A DNA stretch of 64,000 nt from Oopsacas minuta (Eukaryota > Porifera > Hexactinellida > Lyssacinosida > Leucopsacidae), in assembly GCA_024704765.1 (NCBI GenBank), contig JAKMXF010000351.1, positions 62,001 through 126,000 of the forward strand. Reading direction: 5' to 3'. Positions 56,475 to 64,000 of the stretch are shown one piece after another; the stretch's first letter is position 1; each line of letters begins with the position of its first letter. A program made the position numbers and the translations under genes. The notes beneath the pieces are model-generated. The model saw only the letters and a program-made list of their open reading frames with translations, did not search any database and was not told the DNA's origin.

Positions 56475-57815
56475 ATGAGCATTACATCTCAGTTTTTATT
56501 TACTGATGAACCAGCACCATATGGTACCCGATTCCGTTATGTGAGTGAGGGAACCTGCCATGGTCCCATTCTTGGACAATCATCAATTCAAGGGAATAGA
56601 ACTCATCCGAATGTAACTTGTATCGGGAATTTTCAGGATGGCCTAAAGGCAATTTTGCTAGTTTCACTTGTATCAGATGTTTCAAGAGATCCCTTAACAT
56701 ATGGCATGCACGGACATACATTTTTTGGAAAAAATGTGTATAATGGCCAATATATTGCACAGCTTACTGCATCTGATTCAAAATTTAATCACCAACTACA
56801 AGGTGTTACTGTCATACACACTAAAAGTTCTGACAAGAATAGCATACTATCAGGGAAGTATATCCAAGACATTATTCTTAGTCGACGAGGTATCTGTGAC
56901 TACTCTAGATTAATGAAACTTCACAATAGTACTTGTACAACCATGCAGCTAAATTTACAATGGTTACAGACGGAATACCCAGAATTTGTATCGGATTCAA
57001 AAATTGCAGCTTCAAATGTTCAATATCTTGCCAACCAGGTCCGACTAAAATTTGATTTGTTTATTCAGGATGAATACACTGGCTTGTATACTAATCCCCC
57101 TAAAACAATTTTATCGCAAGTTGTCCACAATACTAGGGACAAAGAACATAAACCATTACATATTCAGAGGTCTAGCCGTAGTTCAGGTTCTACGATGGGT
57201 GGAGAAGAGATATTTCTATTTTGTGATGAATTTATTCCAAGAGACTTAGAAGTAGTCTTTTATAGTGAAGAATATCCTGGTCAAATTATTGGATATGGGA
57301 AATTTTCTCCTGCTGATATTCATAATAAATGTGGAATTGTTTTTAAAACTCCCCCTTTGTTACATTCTATCAATATTCCATTGCGTACGAATTTTTGTTT
57401 GAAACGTGGGGAAATGTCAAGTAATTGTTTTAATTTTCTTTTTAATCCGTTAATCCAACATAATGTTCCATTTCAAGATTTTGGATCTTTATATTCTGAA
57501 CCAATTTTTTCCCCATTGAAAACTCTACCATGGAAATCTGACTCTCCTGGTAAAATTCATCCGCAAGAAATGCCGATGGAGAGTTTCCCATCTGCTCAAT
57601 TAATCAATACACACGAGTATCAAAATTACGATCATTATTCTCAAGATATTAATCCTAACAATAGTAGCCATTATTCCCCGTTCTTGTCCAAAATAAGTCA
57701 AGTATCTGGCTTGGAAAATCAGTCTAATCCTTTCATTTCAAATTTCGAAAATCTGCCAGTATCTAATAATCTACAGCTTTATCCCGATCCTAACTTGTAT
57801 AATAATCCCCTTTGA
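56475..57815 (+). CDS. Rel/NF-kB transcription factor
   Basis: NF-kB proteins dimerise and bind kB sites to drive immune and developmental genes. This 446-residue protein has a Rel homology DNA-binding domain from about residue 13 (GTRFRYVSEGTCHGPILGQSS) with MHGHTFFGKNVYNGQYIAQL farther on. From about residue 225 comes the IPT dimerisation domain (RSSGSTMGGEEIFLFCDEF, then FSPADIHNKCGIVFKTPP). The recognition loop normally reads RFRYxCEG; here the Cys is Ser24. The C-terminal 115 residues are rich in Ser, Asn and Pro and could be an activation region. There are no ankyrin repeats, and I see no cluster of basic residues after the IPT domain where the nuclear signal usually lies. The frame is uninterrupted although animal Rel genes usually have many introns. 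It could be a class I-like NF-kB lacking its inhibitory half, or a Rel/Dorsal protein; I leave the symbol blank. Confidence 0.88.
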   Translation: MSITSQFLFTDEPAPYGTRFRYVSEGTCHGPILGQSSIQGNRTHPNVTCIGNFQDGLKAILLVSLVSDVSRDPLTYGMHGHTFFGKNVYNGQYIAQLTASDSKFNHQLQGVTVIHTKSSDKNSILSGKYIQDIILSRRGICDYSRLMKLHNSTCTTMQLNLQWLQTEYPEFVSDSKIAASNVQYLANQVRLKFDLFIQDEYTGLYTNPPKTILSQVVHNTRDKEHKPLHIQRSSRSSGSTMGGEEIFLFCDEFIPRDLEVVFYSEEYPGQIIGYGKFSPADIHNKCGIVFKTPPLLHSINIPLRTNFCLKRGEMSSNCFNFLFNPLIQHNVPFQDFGSLYSEPIFSPLKTLPWKSDSPGKIHPQEMPMESFPSAQLINTHEYQNYDHYSQDINPNNSSHYSPFLSKISQVSGLENQSNPFISNFENLPVSNNLQLYPDPNLYNNPL

Positions 57816-60800
57816 AATTATTTATTCCATGCAGTTACATTGAATTAATTTACCATTGCAAGGGTATTCTATCTTGTTATAATACGATATTTACTGATTT
57901 TTCCATTTACATATTCTCAAGCGAATCAAGCTTTACGTTGAAGATGATGTTTAGAATTCTACATATTATTATAGGAAGCCTGTAAGAATGTGGATTTTAT
58001 GTTGTTTGTTTGTCATATTTGACAATTTTTTTACTTTTCATTTATTCAGTATTTTGCTTCAATCAATTTATATACAACTATCGCCCTTCGCTTGATAGGT
58101 CTTTGCGCGAGATGCAGTCATATACTCAGCACTTCATTCTTCAAGAGTTAGTCTAAGTCGTGACCTACGTCAGATAGGGCCCAGGCATTATATCAACAAT
58201 TGTAACCAGGGTAATGCAGGGCCGGACTAAGGTAGTTTTGGGGCCCTATGCTAATTTCTGATGGGCGCAATTCACAAAATTATTCATAAATAATCGGAAG
58301 TATGGAAACCGTTTAATTTGCAGGTGGTCGATCTTTAATCTTTACTACTACATAGTTGTAAACTTTAGCAAATATTTATCAGTGAGATTTCCTTAGGAAC
58401 AGTTGGATTTCTGAAGTTTTTGATATGAAATGGATGGCTGATAGGAATTTTACCCCTCATAATAGCGTATTAGTTTATTTGGTTATGGACCACTCTTATA
58501 ACTACGAATTCTCCAAAACAATCTAAAGTGAGATCAATATGAAAGCGAAATTGTGCGCAAATCCGTGAGACTTGGCAACTATGCCACTATCATAATTATT
58601 TTTACCATTGTATGTATTATTGTATTCAACAAACAGTCCACTCTTATAATTGGTTCATGTTTTGAATTAAATATCTATTAGAACTTAGCATATGGCTTCC
58701 CACAGAGATAAAAAGAGATAATATTCTAATATTAGACATATACCACTTTCTTTGCACCTCTTTCAAGGATATTAGATTAGATACTTATACAACCTGTGTA
58801 TGTTCAACTAATATAGTATTAAATAAATCACTGCACAAGGTCTTGCTTATAGGAGGTAACAAGTTATTGAATTTTCAAATGCCAAACATTAAATAACCTC
58901 ATGCCAGATCCTACGGAAAAATAATTATTCGCTCGATTATGTAAATTTTAGTGAAGGATTTAGATCATACTCTAGTAATTATCTTCAAAGTTTTTCAAAC
59001 AAAATCCAGCATTTAGCAAGTAAGGTTCATGCACTTCCAAACATCTTTATATGAACATTGAGGTATATCTTTGGGAAAATGCTATTTTTCCTCAAGGCGA
59101 CTATAACAAATGTCATATAGTGAGACTATTTTGGTTGGAGATAAAATATTCCAAATGGATGTATACTCAATTAAATGTGCACGATTATAGCATCAAACTA
59201 AGGTTCTGTATTTGAATGGAAATATACCAAGAATTCATCTTATTGATCTTTAGTAATCCGTAAAAATAATAGAACCAATAGAGGAATGGTAAAACTGACA
59301 TTTTCGAATTTACAGTCATATTAAAAACAAGTACATCTAGTGAACATGGGCACATTAGAGGGTGTACTTTGAGGAGACCAGGATAACAATTATCACATAC
59401 TTTCCAATCATCCAAGTGAACCCTGGATAATCTCGGGGATTTGACTTATGATCCAGGAGAAAAATTTGTAAATCCAGTGAATATATTGATTATTTATGGG
59501 ATTTTTTTCTCATCGAGTGGTATTTTTGTACAATATATTTAAGTTCAGATTGATTATGTTGACATGTTCCTGAGTTTTGAGTGGACCAAATATAGCACAT
59601 TTACATCCGCCAATAAACTTTCAACCTCTCATGATATGGCCAAATTACTTAGCCAATATGCTGTACATACCGGACTTACCGAACCCTTACATCCACTCAG
59701 AGATGTAGCGGTCCAGTCCATCCGCTTTTCCTCAAGTGCGGTCTGGACCAGTAACGAGTTCAATTCATGAATGGAATTGAGATTTTTGTTTCAAGTTCCA
59801 TTTCCATTCAGAATGGGAATGGGAATTAAAGTGCTGAGAATGGGAAATAATTCTCATCCCAAGGAATGGGAATAGGAATTAAGTCATTAATTCCCAGTAG
59901 TAAAGGACTGCAAATGGGATTAATTCCAATTCTAAAGGATTTTGATGGGACTTAATTGAATAATTAAGAGAATCAAAGGGCTGTAAACGAGAATTGAGCA
60001 CTTTTGAAGAATAGAAAATGGGAATTTAGGCCATATAAAATAATATACTTGTTTATCATCCCCGCCTGCCCCATTTAATCTCCCTCCTCAGCAATTTTTT
60101 TAATTTTACTAAATATCTTTATTTAATACTTGTATTCGCAGATGAACGTCTTCGAAACGAGCTATTATTTAACACAGCGCCCTTCGCTTGCTAGGTCGCT
60201 GAGCAGTGTGGCTAATTATGTGATTTTTCGAAAATCCAAAAAGGTGGCAATGACATCATAATTTCGTCAGATGTGAATTTCGTCCAAGACTCAAACCTGT
60301 CCGAGTCAGGCCCTAATACCCCTCCCTGTATGGCAAAAATCAGCCATGGGGTGTGCACTAAATTTTTATTGGTATTCTTTAAATTGTACTATAATTCAGA
60401 TTATAGAGAGGAAGTGAATATTAGTTTTCCCATATACTGTGTAAGCTTAATATGAACACCAACGGACCGTACGGTTAAAATGTATTCGCCTTTCCGGAGT
60501 TTATAAACCGTGTAATATCCATTGAAGTACGGTTGTAGGGACCTGATTATGTACGAATATTGTTCGTCTTATCAGAAATTCGTGTTAACGAGATAGTTTA
60601 AATAAATTAGTAAAATTACGCTTAGCAAAAATAAAAACAAAGCCGCGCCCCGCCCTATTTCGCAGAAAAAAATGGATGAGAAACAAGTAATTTATTTTAC
60701 ATGGCCTTATCCCTAAATTTTTGGAGTTCATGGGCTGTAATGATAATGAATTCCCAATGTGTTATATAACCAGGGGTGAATCTAGCCATATATTTGGGGG

Positions 60801-62536
60801 AGTGCAAGTTTGGGATGGTTATAGTAGTGATTAAGTATCTAAGAGGCTAAGGCGATAAGATATCGTTCAAGTCCCTAATATCCTCAAGGTTCACGAGAGA
60901 CTCTAATTTTACATAAAAATCTACATGGCGAAAGGCAATCCAATGCTAGAAATCTTACTAATTCATTACAAACTGATACAAATCTTTTGCCACACTTTAA
61001 TTACACTATACAGACAGTTCAATGATGCCAAAATATATCTGATAAACTACAATATCGAGGTGAACTTTAGAATTAACGTATATCCTGTAGCCAAATAATA
61101 CTCATAATCTGATGGACAGAGAACTAATTACCAATTATATATGCTACACTTCGCTTGATAGGATTCTGCGCCACAGCTTTGTACCTCAGGTTTAACTTAG
61201 TATGAAACAACTAAATATATTAGTAATTTTAGTTGCTACGCGACAGGATATACTGAAGCACTTCACTAAGTACGTCAAATTCGCAAAATGATCCAAAAAT
61301 TCAATCATGAGTTAGCATTTCGCAAAAATCATGAAGTTAGGACATTGACATATTGATATTGAGGTATATCTGGCCAACCTATCTCATGTACATTAGAATT
61401 CAGGGTTGTCGTGAGAATGGGAATCAATATCCCAGGGCAACTGAGAATTAAATACTGACAATGTTAATTTACAATTATACTAATCGTTTAACCGCAATCA
61501 TTCATGCATCGTTATCGCTAGTCATTCACTAATCATTTGATTGGAATTTCTTACAATAAATACTATCTTTATTTACAAAGTCTTTGACAAATGTACCAAC
61601 CATTCATTCTAATAGAGAAATTTTCAGTGAAAAAGAACACGGATTATCGATGCTCTACTGGATTTATTTATACATACCGTAGTAATTAATAAGGATCCTG
61701 TTCGCTGAATTTTTAGTTTTATAAGTTTGTGCTTTTCTGAGTACGTACAGTCAATACTCTCGTTATATCAAACACCTATACACCCGCCAATATCGAAGTC
61801 TGAAAATATGCAAATATTTACCAGGCCGTCAAAGTAACATAAATTTCATCCGCTATATCGAACTGTTAAAATCGAAATAATTATCGCGGACCCATGAGCT
61901 GCAATATCACTGGAGTTGATGGAAGATGTTTGTTAAATATTGTTTGTTCATTACGAATTAACAGAGTGATAATATATCACAGTCTATTTTTATTAGCTCT
62001 ACAAAGATAAAACGTTGGTTAAACTGGAAAAAGTTAGAATAGTATTTTATACAGATGAAATCATATTGGTAAAAAGATGCGGCAAACTCACTTGTAGTAC
62101 TGCCTAAGAATTAATCCCTATCTAGAATGGGAATGAGAATTTATCCTTTAATTCCTGGAATTAATGGTCTGAGAATGGGGATTAATGTCATTTCAAGGAA
62201 TGGGAATGAAAATTAAGTCTTTATTTCCCGAAAGTAAAGGGCTGAAAATGGGAATAGGAATTAAGCCCTTGATTCCTGGAATTAAAGGAGTGAGAATGGG
62301 CCAGAAATGATTGGCAAATGACTATTCCATCTAGTATATATATTAAATTATTAATAAATAAATTAACTATAAGATAGTGTAACCCTGACAACTAAATTTA
62401 AGATCCTCAAAATTCCCCAAAGCGAACCGTAATGAATCTTGTGTATGTTGAATAATGCTATCATGAAGAGCTTTAACAGAGATTTCCTCTTCCTTAGATT
62501 CAAGATTTAAACGCTGTGATGTTTGACCAGTTGTAT
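57816..62536. other. Long non-coding region with AT-rich and GGGAAT repeats
   Basis: No gene is supported. 59805-60010 and 62100-62310 (and weakly 61400-61450) are made of related AATGGGAAT-AGGAATTAAG and TTAATTCC words, apparently copies of one repetitive element. TTCGCTTG(A/C)TAGG with following TGCGC-like words recurs at about 58087, 60184 and 61147. 60235-60350 resembles 463-560. The remainder is unique-looking. Confidence 0.45.
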
Positions 62537-62848
62537 TCAAATATAATTTGCCGGATTGGAAAATATCAGCACTACTTTCGGACGATAAATTGGTCTAATG
62601 CGTGATATTTCGGAGTAGCTACCATCAGCTTGGAGTGCCTGTCCAACGCGGATAAGATCTTCCTCCCGAAAATGGTGTATGCAAATGACTATTTCGTCCT
62701 CTGGAAAGTTTTCGGCAAGATCAGCATGAAGAGCTCTAATCCACTTCTCCTTCAAGTATTTCGATCCTTTCGGTAAACTGAAAACAGTGCCAGTGAGGTG
62801 ACCTCTGTAATCGGTTTTGCACCTAAATACAGAACATGTATTTGGCAT
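62537..62848 (-). CDS. THAP-domain protein, N-terminal part
   Basis: From ATG at 62848 the frame reads MPNTCSVFRC (first Cys pair), GTVFSLP, KEKWIRALHAD and IVICIHHF (C-x2-H). That is a complete C2CH THAP zinc finger in the usual first 70 residues, a sequence-specific DNA-binding domain. It continues RIRPIYRPKVVLIFSNP, where AVPTIFP is expected, and stops at 62537. In another frame just beyond (62540-62380) LESKEEEISVKALHDSIIQ could be a continuation after splicing or a frameshift. The domain looks intact, so it may be a real small gene or first exon, or the N-terminus of a P-element-like transposase. I see no transposase domain nearby. Confidence 0.6.
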   Translation of the reverse strand: MPNTCSVFRCKTDYRGHLTGTVFSLPKGSKYLKEKWIRALHADLAENFPEDEIVICIHHFREEDLIRVGQALQADGSYSEISRIRPIYRPKVVLIFSNPANYI

Positions 62849-64000
62849 TAAGATGTGTCTAATATATGTGAGAATAAAAGAAAAAGGTAAAATAAAGAAG
62901 GAGGAAATGTATAAAGACAAAAATCAGGGCATTTCGATCACCAGAAGTTCTCGGTAAATTATGGCACAGAATATTCAAAAATAGTACTAGCTAGTATTCA
63001 TTGAATAAAATATATTAATGATATAATCTTATTGTGGTTTATTGTTACGAGTTTTAATAATACTTTATTTAAATGACTTATATCTCAAGCCTGGTCCAAT
63101 TTCAAAGTCGATTCCCAATTACAATTGGTAAATTTATCGGTTAAAGTTCATAACTAATACTAAATAGCAAAAACATGAATGCACCTGTAGTTCATTCATG
63201 GTCCAGTTTTATATTACTGTTTCCAGGCTTTATTACTTAGTTCACTGGTTATGCTATCTGTCAGGACCGTCCATCGTTTTGGGGCCTTATTCACTCAACT
63301 ATTAACTTAACTTAAAATAAGTACGAACTTGAATTAGCTGATTTGCCTTAGAGCTGTTCCTCTTCCTGGTACTTGAGTTAGTTCCTCCAAAGCTCCCACT
63401 TCTGACTTCAAATAATTTCTTACATACCAATATCGCAGCATGTCTATCAACTCATCTTGTAGCCCCAATATTTTACAGTCGCTGGCGTTTCGATTTGGGG
63501 AGTAATACTTGAATTGCCTTGACTAATCTCTCCTCGCGCGAACAGGATATTAATGAAAGATTATTGAAGTGAGATTAGAAATATGTTACTAAGCACAACA
63601 GTATTAACTTCCCAATGGCAAAATTTCGAATATGTGATGAACAATGAGTATAGTGGACCATTGGATACTTTTCACGTATGCAGGTTTGAATTTTCCAGAC
63701 ATTACACTAGCACCATCCAATACAAGTCCAACCAAATATCTCAAAGCAAGACCAGAAAATGGACAGTATGACTCAATTGAACTTGCAAATACTTCTCGGA
63801 TTAAGTCAGTTACGGTTACAGTTACACAACCAAGAAAACAACTGTTCTGTGCTGAAACAACTGCTGACTTGTGAGCAAAATAGAAAAGTGGACACTTTCA
63901 TCTTCTTCAGAAACAATCTTTTTAAAATCATTGATCCACAAATATTAATGGTTTCGTTTGGATCTTTGGGCAAATATTTGGCATCTGTACCACTAGACAT
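62849..64000. other. Non-coding window end
   Basis: No gene or repeat is supported. Short overlapping frames at 63583-63874 (+) and 63806-64000 (-) show no recognisable motif. Confidence 0.3.

Overview
This window looks like nuclear DNA of an AT-rich, transposon-packed invertebrate animal. Three genes are recognisably those of an animal or other eukaryote: tRNA-splicing endonuclease subunit TSEN2 (about 3.2-4.2 kb, +), the peroxisomal AAA ATPase PEX1 (about 34.0-37.1 kb, -) and a Rel/NF-kB transcription factor (about 56.5-57.8 kb, +). Each reads from start to stop in one uninterrupted frame. I see no prokaryotic operons, no CRISPR array and no reverse transcriptase. I cannot name the species; the mix of element families (maT-like mariner, Tc1, Merlin, hAT, PIF/Harbinger, FLYWCH-type MULE, Ginger-like integrase, THAP genes) would suit, for example, a copepod-like arthropod or a cnidarian.

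Layout. 0-14 kb: a tandem-repeat element end (1-443), an old direct duplication, TSEN2, Tigger-like and MULE-end debris, a decayed mutator-like transposase (about 7.0-9.04 kb, -), a dispersed repeat (9.5-10.0 kb), a hAT transposase remnant (11.6-13.0 kb, -) and a large 35-bp repeat array (13.05-14.09 kb). 15.2-19.5 kb (-): a seven-exon gene fusing a retroviral-type (Ginger/GIN-like) integrase to a ubiquitin-protease-like domain. 20.2-26.3 kb: a block bounded by inverted arms of about 360 bp, holding a mariner and a Merlin transposase that is itself split by a Tc1 element. 27.2-29.4 kb: a TIR element carrying an orphan protein family. 30.3 kb: a THAP fragment. 31.4-33.5 kb (-): a FLYWCH/RING MULE. 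34.0-37.1 kb: PEX1. 40.1-42.6 kb: a degenerate satellite interrupted by a second mariner. 43.5-48.7 kb: a PIF/Harbinger element split by a hAT with a perfect 8-bp target duplication. 50.4 kb: a MULE SWIM fragment. 52.6-54.3 kb: a second mutator-like copy, itself hit by a 639-bp hAT MITE. 54.9-55.9 kb: a foldback element. 56.5-57.8 kb: NF-kB. 58-64 kb: mostly non-coding repeats plus one THAP gene fragment.

How it fits together. The window is a few compact, apparently intronless host genes in a bed of layered DNA transposons, with at least four nested insertions whose order can be read from target-site duplications or interrupted frames. The best candidates for new biology are the integrase-deubiquitinase-like fusion gene, the TIR-bounded orphan DDE-like family, and the NF-kB protein with Ser in place of the usual recognition-loop Cys. 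All calls are by eye from translations and repeats; no database search was run.
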